From NCBI GenBank assembly GCA_029210965.1, contig JARGFZ010000009.1, positions 57,907 through 93,587 of the forward strand: a stretch of DNA of 35,681 nucleotides. The letters are read 5' to 3'. The first letter of the stretch is position 1; the number at the start of each line of letters is the position of its first letter. Made by a program: the position numbers and the translations under genes. Positions 26,262 through 34,182 of this stretch are shown piece by piece. The notes beneath the pieces were generated by a model. The model was not told the origin of the DNA, made no database searches, and saw nothing but the letters and a program-made list of their open reading frames with translations. The stretch is from a bacterium (GTDB lineage Bacteria > BMS3Abin14).

Positions 26262-28123
26262 TTGACCCAAAACAGCCCCCCGGGACCTGACCGGGCCCCG
26301 ATAAAAACCGGCCAGGACATACAAGAAAGAGACATTCCCAGAACAATGGGACGCCAGATATGGCACCTGCTGCCCTTCGTCCGGCCTTACAGGAAAAGGG
26401 TGGCAGTTGGTCTCGTTTCCAACGTTTCAGCAAGGGCATTCGACCTTCTGCCCATCCTCGTCGTCGGGCAGGCGGTGGACCGGCTGGCGGCCGGAATCTC
26501 GGGCCATGAGACCGCCCAGCCCATCATTTTTCTCTGGTATGCTCTGGTCATTTTTGCCACCTTCCTCGGTCTGGCACTGTCCCAGACTACAAGTGATTAC
26601 GCCTGGGACACCCTTGCCCAGAAGGTCCGTCACGACCTGAGGGTGAGCCTCTATGACCACCTGCAGAAGCTGGACTTCTCCTTCTTCGACGAACGGCAGA
26701 CAGGCGATCTTATGAGCGTTCTGTCTAACGACGTGGATAACCTTGAAAGTTTTCTCTCAGATGCCACCACAAGCATGGTCAGGATCACGATCACCTTTGC
26801 CGGGACCCTGGCTGTCCTTCTCTTTCTGGACTGGAGGCTGGCGCTCCTGTTGTTTTTGCCCCTTCCCTTCGCCTTCCTCGCCATCCGATTTTTCGTCACC
26901 CGGGTTCAGCCCCAGTACAAAATGGCCAGAAAAGCGGTAGGAGACATGAACGCTATACTGGAGAACAACATCCAGGGAATGGGAGTCATTCAGGCCTGCA
27001 CAGCCCAGTCCGACCAGTCCGGCAGGATTTAAAGGCAATCGGCCAAATACCGGGACGCCGCCGTAGCCGCGGCCGGCTCAAGGGCCCGTTTCATACCCCT
27101 GATCTATGTCATCGCCGGGGCCTCCTACGCAACCCTTATCGGGGGGGTGCCTGGCTCACCTTCACCGGACACGGGCCTTCCATAGGTGACTACACGAGCT
27201 TCGTTCTTTACGCCATGCGGCTCATCATGCCCCTTTTCGTTTTCGGGGTGCTCATCACCCAGATCCAGCGCAGCGAGGCAAGCGCCCAGCGTATTACGGA
27301 CTTACTGAAGACCGAGCCGTCCATAAAGGACAAACCCGACGCCATTCGTCTCGAGAAAGCGCCATCAGCCATTGAGTTCAAGGATGTACACTTTGCCTAT
27401 CCCGGCAGAAAACCGGTGATCCACGGTGTGAACTTCACCCTCGAAAGGGGCAAGGTCATCGGTGTTGTGGGGCCCACCGGGGCCGGAAAATCCACCCTCA
27501 TCAAGATGCTGCTGCGCTATTACGACCCCGTGAAAGGGCAGATCCTGGTGGACGGCCGTCCCCTTGCGGACATGGCTGTGAACACCTGGAGGCAGCACAT
27601 AGGGTATGTCAGCCAGGATGCGTTCCTGTTTACGGGCACCATGACGGAGAACCTTCTCCTGGGACGGCCCGACGCGACCTTTGACGAGATCCGGGAAGCC
27701 GCCGGGATCGTGGGCGCCAGGGAGTTCATAGAAAGCCTGCCGGAAGGCTACGACACCACTGTCGGCGAGCGGGGCATGAAACTCTCGGGAGGCCAGCGCC
27801 AGCGGATCTCCCTGGCCCGCGCGGTCCTTCGCAACCCCACGGTGCTGGTCCTCGCCGAAGCCACCTCCGCCGTGGACACCCGCACCGAGGAGGCCATCCA
27901 GGAGAACCTCCACCGGTTCCGGAAGGGCCGGGCCACCCTTGCGGTGGCCCACCGCCTCTCTACAGTGCTAAAGAGCGACGAGATCCTGGTACTGGTGGAC
28001 GGCCTGGTTGTTGAGCGGGGCGACCACCAGAGCCTTCTCATAGCAGGGGGCGTCTACGCTGACCTGTGGGCGGTGCAGAGCGGCCATGCTGAGGAAGCCA
28101 ACCACAACTCCATTAGCGAGTAA
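26262..28123 (+). pseudogene. Broken ABC exporter (MsbA/MdlB-like, permease-ATPase fusion)
   Basis: If repaired the frame would encode about 620 residues, a normal half-size exporter: six-helix transmembrane domain (from about 40), then Walker A GPTGAGKST, LSGGQRQR and H-loop VAHRLST. Three lesions are visible. An in-frame TAA (27030-27032) replaces what is probably a Glu codon. A one-base loss follows in a run of seven G (27141-27147); eight G would restore IGGGAWLTF. The Walker B aspartate is changed to Ala (LVLAEATSAVD, codon 27854-27856). The run of G could be a sequencing error, but not all three. The likely start is TTG at 26262, with GAGG about 8 nt upstream. Alternatively the two halves may be made separately, which I consider unlikely. 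Confidence 0.85.
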
Positions 28124-28154
28124 TCGTTCAACAATCATCTAACAGATCATTAAT

Positions 28155-28280
28155 AGTCCGCGCCCCGAGGGGGGCGCCCGGATCAGTGACTGTCGATATA
28201 AGTCATTGATCCGTGAGGAAAGGGAAAACCACGCTTTTCCCTTTCCGAGGAGCAAAAAGCCGATAACGGACTTTTTGCGA
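28155..28280 (+). repeat. Multi-hairpin dispersed repeat, copy E (5' end diverged)
   Basis: GC hairpin GCGCCCC/GGGGCGC, then GGATCA...TGATCC (both arms changed relative to AAATCA/TGATTT), the GGAAAGGGAAAA hairpin and AAAAAGCCG/CGG-A-CTTTTT. It ends CTTTTTGCGA. It lies between the broken exporter and tRNA-Ala. Confidence 0.9.
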
Positions 28281-28396
28281 CCCTGTCAAAAGTTGATGGA
28301 AGGGATGGGAGCTTGCTTTGCTCGAGTTCCGTGTTCCAGGTTCCAGGTTAAATATTCCAATCTTTAAACTTCAGACGCAGCCTGTCTGGTGCAGCC

Positions 28397-28425
28397 TTGT
28401 CATATATGGAAAATTGCGCTAGATT
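28397..28425 (+). promoter_or_regulatory. Promoter of tRNA-Ala
   Basis: TTGTCA (28397-28402), 17 bp, TAGATT (28420-28425). Transcription would start about 28432, some 16 nt before the mature tRNA. A 12-bp inverted repeat (28406-28417 with 28434-28445) spans the promoter spacer and start region. Confidence 0.6.
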
Positions 28426-28447
28426 TGCTCCTTGCAATTTTCCATGT

Positions 28448-28522
28448 GGGGGCGTAGCTCAGTGGGAGAGCACCTGCTTCGCATGCAGGGGGTCGGGGGT
28501 TCAAATCCCCCCGTCTCCACCA
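28448..28522 (+). tRNA. tRNA-Ala (anticodon CGC)
   Basis: A full cloverleaf can be drawn: acceptor GGGGGCG/CGTCTCC, D arm GCTC...GAGC, anticodon stem CCTGC/GCAGG with loop TTCGCAT (anticodon CGC, codon GCG), T arm GGGGG TTCAAAT CCCCC, and encoded CCA (28520-28522). The G3-U70 pair that identifies tRNA-Ala is present. Confidence 0.97.
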
Positions 28523-28523
28523 T

Positions 28524-28565
28524 CGAAAAAACTTAGGGACCTATAGGGTCCCTTTAGTTTTTTCG
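28524..28565 (+). terminator. Rho-independent terminator of tRNA-Ala
   Basis: Just after the CCA end, AAAAAACT and AGTTTTTT flank an AGGGACC/GGGTCCCT stem; the whole region is nearly a perfect palindrome and ends in a T run. Confidence 0.85.
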
Positions 28566-28570
28566 ATGCC

Positions 28571-28608
28571 ACGGCGTAGCTGATCGACAGGCGTTAGCGA
28601 AGACGGGC
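28571..28608 (+). repeat. ACGGCGTAGC...GCGAAGACGGGC repeat (left)
   Basis: Bounded by ACGGCGTAGC and GCGAAGACGGGC. A second, longer copy lies at 28931-28985 and a partial one inside the GIY-YIG remnant (near 28815). Confidence 0.6.
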
Positions 28609-28676
28609 AACCTTGGCAAGCCATTTTTCTTTTTGTGCTCCCCGGGGTTGGACCTGGATTTGCACTTGAACATCTC

Positions 28677-28856
28677 ATGACAAACTCAGATCCAAATTTC
28701 TATTACGTCTATATCTTAAAATCCACTGGCGATCCCACACATCACTACACCGGATTAACGAAAAATCTCAAATCAGGCCCTGGCTCGCCGCGGCGAAGTT
28801 GTGTCTTTGGTACAGCGAAGACGGGCCAAGTCTTTCTCCGGCGTCATTCCAGATAA
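28677..28856 (+). pseudogene. GIY-YIG nuclease remnant
   Basis: Residues 7-26 of the product (NFYYVYILKS...YTGLTKNLKS) match the first strands of GIY-YIG endonucleases: YVYIL and YTG correspond to the GIY and YIG motifs. After LKS the frame leaves the family: it runs through a GCGAAGACGGGC repeat and ends after about 60 residues, where family members have 80-100. The catalytic Arg/Glu region is missing. An internal deletion is the simplest explanation. It lies just after tRNA-Ala and between two related repeats. Confidence 0.6.
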
Positions 28857-28880
28857 CCAGACACCACATCGAAGTGCACC

Positions 28881-28925
28881 ACACAAACAAAACGGGACCC
28901 CCTAAGGTCCCGTTTTTGTTTGTGT
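28881..28925 (+). terminator. Long-stem terminator after the GIY-YIG remnant
   Basis: ACACAAACAAAACGGGACC (28881-28899) pairs with 28906-28925 over 19 bp with one bulged T; the GC part CGGGACC/GGTCCCG is followed by a T run. A classic intrinsic terminator with an extended stem. Confidence 0.85.
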
Positions 28926-28930
28926 TTGTC

Positions 28931-28985
28931 ACGGCGTAGCCGAGGCACCCCTGAATCTGTGTTTTTAGCCGAGGCGAAGACGGGC
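28931..28985 (+). repeat. ACGGCGTAGC...GCGAAGACGGGC repeat (right)
   Basis: Second copy of the repeat at 28571, here 55 bp long because of a different middle part. The two copies bracket the GIY-YIG remnant. Confidence 0.6.
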
Positions 28986-29086
28986 ACCATTCACGAACAG
29001 AAGTCTTTATTGATTTGCCATTTCAAGCTGAAGTCCCAGTATTCAACGAATCAATATGAGTTTGCTTAACCATAGAATAAGAAGGC

Positions 29087-29707
29087 CTAAAAACCGTACT
29101 TTTGTTGCCTGAGTAAGAATGCTTTTTCTCCGCCTTCCATAACATCCTGAATAGCAATTCGTATTTCTTGAACGTCTATAGCACCTTCATTGGCAATCTG
29201 TCCCTTTGTCCGACCCTCTCCCTCCAAGTAATCACAGTGAACAACAAGTTCAGAATCACCATTAACAACAATGTTGGCATTATGACTGCTGAAAATAATT
29301 TGTCGGTGCTGTTTAGCTTCCCACAACTCCTCAGCTATCTCAAGAATAGTGGCATTATCCAAGTCATCCTCTGGTTGGTCAATGATTAGTGGACCTGAAT
29401 CTTCTTTCAACAAAACCTTTAATAAAGCTGTAGCTTGCTGTCCTGCAGACGCATCTTGAAACGAAATTTCATCTGTGCCCGGCGATGGTTTGTAAGAGAA
29501 TTCTGGTTTGTCACCTAAACTTGTAAGTGCAACTTCAAGCCATATTCGAGGTGAATCTGTACGCTCAACAATACTTCTTCGCACACCAGGCGTTAAAGAC
29601 CAATTAACGATTTGAGGAGGCTCCTCTCCGGTCGTTAAGTCCTCAGATCTCATCTCAACTAAAGTTTTCAATGATTCCATCAACTCCATCCACCTAGTGG
29701 CAGGATC
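29087..29707 (-). pseudogene. C-terminal fragment of an SMC/ABC-type ATPase (TrlF-like)
   Basis: About 207 residues are left. They hold the second half of an ABC ATPase head: signature DASAGQQATALL, Walker B PLIIDQPEDDLDN, switch His in FSSHNANIVV, and a C-terminal EGGEKAFLLRQQKYGF typical of long AAA/SMC-like proteins such as the TrlF group. The Walker A half is absent. Reading upstream past the ATG at 29689 the frame stays open (residues DPATRW) to the IS3 end near 29711, so the element removed or displaced the 5' part. The missing part is not found beyond the insertion. TrlF-like ATPases are linked to defence, but this assignment is tentative. Confidence 0.75.
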
Positions 29708-29710
29708 TAG

Positions 29711-30409
29711 AGGTGGTCCCCAAAAATTGGACAGTGGTATAAGGTGGAAATTACACCAAAGGAGGAACCATGTCCAAGTCGAAGCGGAAGCGTTATTCAG
29801 CTGAGTTGAAGGCCAAGATTGCCCTTGAAGCTCTGAAGGGCGAGGAGACAGCAGCCCAGTTAGCGTCTCGTTACGGCGTCCACCCCAACCAGGTTGCCCA
29901 GTGGAAGCGTCAGGCCAAGGAAGGCATGTCGGAGGTGTTCCTGGGCAAGGCTGACCGCAAGGAGAAGGACCACGAGTCCGAGGTCAAGGATCTTCACGCC
30001 AAGATCGGTCAGTTGACGGTGGAGCGTGATTTTTTGGCCAAAGCCTTCGGTCGTTAAGCCATAGCCGGAGGCAGGCGATGGTCGATCCTGACCATCCCGG
30101 GCTCAGTATTGTCTGTCAGTGCTCGTTGCTGTCGATCAGCCGCTCGTCGTTTTATTACGAGGCGTTGGGAGAGAACCCGTTTAATCTCCTGCTCATGCGT
30201 TTGATCGACGAGCAGTTCCTGGAGACGCCGTACTACGGGTCTCGTCAGATGGCTCGCCATCTTCGCCGTGAGGGGTTTTGTGTCAGTCGCAAGCGTATCC
30301 GCCGTTTAATGCGAAAGATGGGGCTGGCACCCATTTACCAGCGTCCTAACACGAGCAAACCTCATCCTGAGCACAGGATCTACCCCTACCTGCTGAAGGG
30401 GCTCAAGAT
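29711..30409 (+). mobile_element. IS3-family element 1 (truncated at right)
   Basis: Begins about 29711-29714 with TGGTCCCCAAAAATTGGACAG, carries orfA and the first half of orfB, and stops where a second IS3-type element begins (AGTGGACCCC, 30410). The catalytic half and right end are missing from the window. It abuts the truncated ATPase. Confidence 0.85.
29770..30057 (+). CDS. IS3 element 1 transposase OrfA
   Basis: 95 residues with a helix-turn-helix (AAQLASRYGVHPNQVAQWKRQ) and a C-terminal heptad-rich region for pairing with OrfB. AAAGGAGG lies just before the ATG. A TTTTTTG slippery run (30030-30036) comes directly after the last stop in the -1 frame (30027), the usual arrangement for making the OrfAB fusion by -1 frameshifting. 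Confidence 0.93.
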   Translation: MSKSKRKRYSAELKAKIALEALKGEETAAQLASRYGVHPNQVAQWKRQAKEGMSEVFLGKADRKEKDHESEVKDLHAKIGQLTVERDFLAKAFGR

Positions 30410-30440
30410 AGTGGACCCCTTAGATGGGACAGTTTGTTAA
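30078..30440 (+). pseudogene. IS3 element 1 transposase OrfB, truncated
   Basis: Only the N-terminal HTH_21-like part remains (SRSSFYYEA, YYGSRQMARHLRREGF, KRIRRLMRKMGL). Homology ends after YLLKGLKI, where related proteins go on with the first catalytic Asp. The last 11 residues are read from the left end of IS3 element 2. No DDE residues are left, so it cannot catalyse transposition. Confidence 0.93.
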
Positions 30441-30473
30441 AGTGTAACAGACTCGTTCCGAAAGGGGATATGG

Positions 30474-30764
30474 ATGAAGAAGCGTCGCCGCAAGTTCACC
30501 AAGGATTTCAAGGCGAAGGTCGCCTTAGAGGCAATCAAGGGTCAGCGTCCGATCAACGAGTTGGCCCAGGAATTTGGAGTTCAGCCTAACCAGATCGGCA
30601 TCTGGAAGAAGCAGTTATTAGAGGCCGCCCCGGAGGTCTTCAGTCGAGGCAAGGACCGTGATGCCGAGGCTGCTGAGGTTGAACGGGACCGTCTCTATCG
30701 TAAAGTAGGCCAGCTTCAGGTGGAGGTGGACTGGCTTAAAAAAAAGACCGGTCATCTGGACTGA
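30474..30764 (+). CDS. IS3 element 2 transposase OrfA
   Basis: 96 residues with a helix-turn-helix (INELAQEFGVQPNQIGIWKKQ) and a coiled-coil-like C-terminus. An A8-G run (30738-30746) read as AAA-AAA-AAG lies immediately after a TAA in the -1 frame (30737), so -1 frameshifting into orfB is expected. Confidence 0.94.
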   Translation: MKKRRRKFTKDFKAKVALEAIKGQRPINELAQEFGVQPNQIGIWKKQLLEAAPEVFSRGKDRDAEAAEVERDRLYRKVGQLQVEVDWLKKKTGHLD

Positions 30765-30766
30765 CG

Positions 30767-31615
30767 GTGCCTGCGAAGCGTGCCATGGTTGAGCCCGACA
30801 ACCCTGTCCTCAGCGTCCGCCGCCAATGTGATCTTCTCGGTTTGTCACGGTCGAGCTATTATCGGTCGCCGGTATTCGAGACACAGGAGACCCTGAAACT
30901 CATGCGGATGATAGACGAGGAGTATACGCGTCATCCGTTCTACGGGAGCCGGAAGATCCGGGACTACCTTTTCCGCAAGGGGCACAAGGTTAACCGGAAG
31001 CGCATCCAGCGCCTGATGCGTCTCATGGGGTTGGAATCTCTCGCGCCCCGTAAGCGTACCAGCATTCCGCATCCTGACCACAAGGTGTATCCGTACCTGC
31101 TGCGCGGGTTGGATATCAATCATGCTGACCAGGTTTGGTGCAGCGACATCACGTACATTCCCATGGCGCATGGATTTGTGTACCTGACGGTGGTGATGGA
31201 TTGGTACAGCCGTTATGTGCTCTCCTGGGAGGTGTCGGTGACGATGGACGACAGCTTCTGTGTAAGCGCGCTGGAACGGGCTCTCAGGCGTTATCCCGGG
31301 CCCGAGATATTCAACACGGATCAAGGCTCCCAGTTCACAGGCACGGCTTTCACCGATGTGCTCAAGGACCACGAGATAAAGACCAGCATGGATGGCAAGG
31401 GCAGGGCAACGGACAACATCATGGTCGAACGGTTATGGCGCAGTGTGAAGTACGAGGATGTGTACCTGAAGGATTACGAGACAATGGGGGATCTCATTGC
31501 CGGGCTGCGGGAATACTTCGAGTTCTACAACAACGAACGGCCTCACCAGTCTTTCGGAGTAAGAACCTCGGCTGAAGTGTACCAGGGCATCTCAATGTTC
31601 AAGGAGGCGGCATGA
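30767..31615 (+). CDS. IS3 element 2 transposase OrfB (complete)
   Basis: 282 residues with an N-terminal HTH_21 part and an integrase core. DDE residues are present: Asp in WCSDITYIPM, Asp in NTDQGSQFT and Glu in MVERLWRSVKYE, the last spaced as in D-D-35-E enzymes. It starts with GTG at 30767 or, more likely, is made as an OrfAB fusion through the A8-G frameshift site. Appears functional. Confidence 0.95.
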   Translation: MPAKRAMVEPDNPVLSVRRQCDLLGLSRSSYYRSPVFETQETLKLMRMIDEEYTRHPFYGSRKIRDYLFRKGHKVNRKRIQRLMRLMGLESLAPRKRTSIPHPDHKVYPYLLRGLDINHADQVWCSDITYIPMAHGFVYLTVVMDWYSRYVLSWEVSVTMDDSFCVSALERALRRYPGPEIFNTDQGSQFTGTAFTDVLKDHEIKTSMDGKGRATDNIMVERLWRSVKYEDVYLKDYETMGDLIAGLREYFEFYNNERPHQSFGVRTSAEVYQGISMFKEAA

Positions 31616-31621
31616 GAAGCG

Positions 31622-31765
31622 CTCCGCCTCTTACACAGAGAAAATACACCTTAAGTTCAAAGGAAAGTGGTCTTGACATTGGGGTCCACTGCACTCCGCC
31701 TCTTACACGGAGAGGATACACCTTAAGTTCAAAGGAAAGTGGTCTTGACATTGGGGTCCACTGCA
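31622..31765 (+). repeat. Tandem duplication of 72 bp including the IS3 right end
   Basis: 31622-31693 and 31694-31765 are identical except for three A/G differences near the left of each unit. Each unit carries GGGGTCCACT, so the element has two alternative right ends. Confidence 0.93.
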
Positions 31766-31860
31766 CTAAGCATTCGAAATTATATGCGTTTTGGTTGTTT
31801 TATTGAGTCGAATTTTGACAATTTCCCGACCCCCTCGGTTCTCTGACAGATCAAGTTGTC
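31766..31860. other. Spacer between IS3 and repeat copy F
   Basis: AT-rich, with no gene seen and no sign of the missing right half of IS3 element 1 or of the missing ATPase N-terminus. Confidence 0.5.
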
Positions 31861-32189
31861 CATCAACGCGCCCCGGACGGGGCGCCCGGATCAATGAGAA
31901 GCCGCGCCCGGGAGAGGCGCCCGGATCAATGAACAGCCGCGCCTGGGAGAGGCGCCCGGATCGAGTGCCAAAGGCTGTGTGTTCGATCCGTGAGGGAACC
32001 GAAAACCACGCTTTTCGGTTCCCGTTGAGCCAAAGTCTCGCACAGACTTTGGTGATATATAAGTACCGTGAGGAAAGTGAAAACCACGCTTTTCCCTTTC
32101 CGTGGAGCAAAAAGCCGATAACGGACTTTTTGCGACCCTGTCAATATTAGTGGGTCACGAAAAGTCCCGGATTGGACTTTTTGCGACTC
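31861..32189 (+). repeat. Multi-hairpin dispersed repeat, compound copy F
   Basis: Three GC-hairpin units in a row (about 35 bp each, from 31861), then GGATCGA/TCGATCC (31958-31964 and 31983-31989), GGGAACCGAAAA/TTTTCGGTTCCC (31994-32005 and 32012-32023) and CAAAGTCT/AGACTTTG (32031-32038 and 32044-32051). A second set follows: GGAAAGTGAAAA hairpin, AAAAAGCCG hairpin and AAAAGTCC/GGACTTTT, ending TTTTTGCGACT. Two copies appear joined, the first with a differently built but still paired set of stems. Confidence 0.9.
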
Positions 32190-32315
32190 TATCTATAGTT
32201 AAACCAGGTCTATAATCCTTCATGGTTTTTCACCAGTTTTCATCCCATGTTCAGGTAATTTTCGTGCCACCGATTTTGTTCCAGCCCAGGAAAACTTTCG
32301 GGTACAATCATCTTT

Positions 32316-32954
32316 ATGTCATCAGATTGCGTTTCACCAAAAGCATCCGACTTGAGCGACGCGGAGCTTGTCCAGCGCGTTCTCTCAGGGGATAGTGATG
32401 CTGGCAATGAGTTCGTGGACCGCTGCGAAAAGCTCATCTACTCCGTCCTTGTGCGCCAGTGCGGGATCCCGACGGACCACCAGGAGGATGCCTATCAGTA
32501 CGTGTTTGTGAAGCTGTTCGAGGACGACTGTCGCAGGCTAAGGCTGTGGAGAGGTGAAAGCGCCCTGTCCTCCTTCCTCTTTGTAGTGGTGAGGAACCTG
32601 GGCAGGGACTACAGGGAAAAAGAGTTCCGAAAGGACAAATGGGAGATGCCGGACGAGGACTGCCCCGAAAACGGGGCCTCTGATGGAACTTACCCAACCC
32701 CCGAGGATGAGACCATCATAAACAGGATGGGTAAGGTCGTTCGGGATCTGGTAGAAAGTCTGGAGGACATCTGCCGGAAGATCATCGACCTGAGGTTCAT
32801 GGAGGACCTGTCCTATAAAGAGATCGCCCTGAAGGCGGGCATCACGGTGAGCAACGTCGGTGTCCGCCTGCACCGTTGTCTGGATTCACTGGCATTGTTG
32901 ATGAGGAGGGAGTTCCCGGACCTGTTCGAGGACCGGTTCAACCTTGACCTGTGA
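32316..32954 (+). CDS. ECF-like RNA polymerase sigma-70 family factor
   Basis: 212 residues. Region 2 spans about 15-100 (DAELVQRVLSGD; DAYQYVFVKLFED; SALSSFLFVVVRNLGRDY) and region 4 about 145-200 (EDICRKIIDLRFMEDLSYKEIALKAGITVSNVGVRL, in two helices of a helix-turn-helix). Regions 1 and 3 are absent, as in ECF sigma factors. The linker is acidic (DEDCPENGASDG). A zinc-finger protein likely to be its anti-sigma factor lies 176 bp downstream. Before the gene TACAAT lies 12 bp from the start codon, but I could not find a clear -35. There is no obvious ribosome binding site. Confidence 0.92.
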   Translation: MSSDCVSPKASDLSDAELVQRVLSGDSDAGNEFVDRCEKLIYSVLVRQCGIPTDHQEDAYQYVFVKLFEDDCRRLRLWRGESALSSFLFVVVRNLGRDYREKEFRKDKWEMPDEDCPENGASDGTYPTPEDETIINRMGKVVRDLVESLEDICRKIIDLRFMEDLSYKEIALKAGITVSNVGVRLHRCLDSLALLMRREFPDLFEDRFNLDL

Positions 32955-32978
32955 TCCATTCAGACGCAGGCAGGAACT

Positions 32979-33065
32979 GTCATTGCGAGGAACGACGAGA
33001 AAAGCGAGGGTGACGAAGCAATCTCGAGGCTTATGTGTCATTCCGGACGCCGATCCGGAATCCAG
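32979..33065. repeat. Two palindromic repeats inside the sigma/anti-sigma spacer
   Basis: GTCATTGCGAGG...GCAATCTCGAG (32979-33027) is related to the ends of 651-844. GTCATTCCGG...CCGGAATCC (33037-33063) is related to 16991-17063. Both lie between the sigma factor and the zinc-finger gene. Confidence 0.75.
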
Positions 33066-33130
33066 TATTTTTAGATGATGTTGTAATAAACGAGGCTTTT
33101 AAGGCGTCTGATGGAGTGTGAGAACGAGAT

Positions 33131-34072
33131 ATGGCTAACCTATCATCAATGCATCTGACACCCGATGAGCTGACGCAGTATTTTGAGGGAACCCTGGACG
33201 ACAGGAGGGTCCGCGAGCACCTGAGTACCTGCTCACGGTGCCGATCCCGGCTCAAGGACCTGGCATTGACGAGGATCTCCATGTCTCCGCCGAGTTCCGC
33301 GTTGCCGGGTAAGCATGTCCCTCCCGAGATTCTCGCACAGTATGTCGAAGACACCCTTTCCATGGAACAGAACAGGGCCGTCGAGGAGCACCTTGGAGAA
33401 TGTCGCCGGTGTCTGGGTAACCTGGTGAGTCTCCGAAAAGCTGCGGGTATGCCGTTGGACCAGGCGCCTCGGGAGGCAGCTTCAGCGAGGGTGAAAGAAA
33501 GCCTTGATGACTATCGCCGGGTCACCCCCTTGGGATCTGTTTCTTTCAAGAGGTTCCGGGACCGGGTCAACCTTGCCTACAAACCGGCTCCGGAAGCCGA
33601 TGACCCGGAGGCCTACACCGAGAGAACGGCAAAGTACCGGTATCCCTTCAGCAGGGCCGACCTGAGATCTCGTATTGAGGACATGGCTCCCGAGGACAGG
33701 TTTGAGGCTTCGGCGGATATGGATGCTATGGCCGAATTGGAATCGGTGCTCAGCTACGCGGCGGGTGAAATGCTTCACCGCCACGCACCGTCCGAACCGT
33801 CAACCAAGACCGTCATTACAGATGATGCACGAATATTTTTCTCCCTGGATGAACGGGACGGAAAACAGGTTCTCACCGTTGAGATCGGCGATGTGGAGGG
33901 TGTCAATCCCATCTCTGACATTGAGATAGAACTCACACCCCTCAAAGGCGAACCCGTGACCGTGACCACCGACCCCGCCGGCAAGGCGGTCCTTCAGATC
34001 CCCCCAGTACCTTCGACTCTACGGATTCGTCTTGAGAGAATTTACGAAATCGATTTAAAAACACTTCTGTAG
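33131..34072 (+). CDS. Double zinc-finger (zf-HC2-like) candidate anti-sigma factor
   Basis: 313 residues. Two anti-sigma-type zinc motifs, H30-x3-C34-x2-C37 and H87-x3-C91-x2-C94, lie in two similar helical units, each preceded by a TxDELxQYFEGTL- or PPEILAQYVEDTL-like helix. There is no transmembrane helix; the middle is acidic and the C-terminal 90 residues look like a beta-sandwich (LTVEIGDVEG, VTVTTDPAGKAVLQIP). This suggests a soluble anti-sigma or sensor protein for the sigma factor upstream. The downstream gene, if there was one, is replaced by the tandem repeat that starts 15 bp after the stop. Confidence 0.8.
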   Translation: MANLSSMHLTPDELTQYFEGTLDDRRVREHLSTCSRCRSRLKDLALTRISMSPPSSALPGKHVPPEILAQYVEDTLSMEQNRAVEEHLGECRRCLGNLVSLRKAAGMPLDQAPREAASARVKESLDDYRRVTPLGSVSFKRFRDRVNLAYKPAPEADDPEAYTERTAKYRYPFSRADLRSRIEDMAPEDRFEASADMDAMAELESVLSYAAGEMLHRHAPSEPSTKTVITDDARIFFSLDERDGKQVLTVEIGDVEGVNPISDIEIELTPLKGEPVTVTTDPAGKAVLQIPPVPSTLRIRLERIYEIDLKTLL

Positions 34073-34182
34073 AAGCGGTAAGAGCAGCCTCTCGCAGAGG
34101 CGTCCCTCGACGTGTTTCACTTGCTCGGGACCGTGAGCCTGTCGAACGGCAAAGCGGCAAAGTAGAGCGCTAAAAAGGAACG

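Larger units (their letters stand above)
30410..31690 (+). mobile_element. IS3-family element 2 (complete)
   Basis: About 1.28 kb with matching 10-bp ends, AGTGGACCCC (30410-30419) and GGGGTCCACT (31681-31690). It carries complete orfA and orfB and interrupts IS3 element 1. A 72-bp duplication at the right gives a second copy of the right end at 31753-31762. Confidence 0.88.

Noticed and set aside
27030-27215. Programmed frameshift or stop-codon read-through in the ABC exporter
   Set aside because: The stop and the G run are more than 100 bp apart with no recoding signal seen, and the Walker B Asp is also lost, so decay is simpler.
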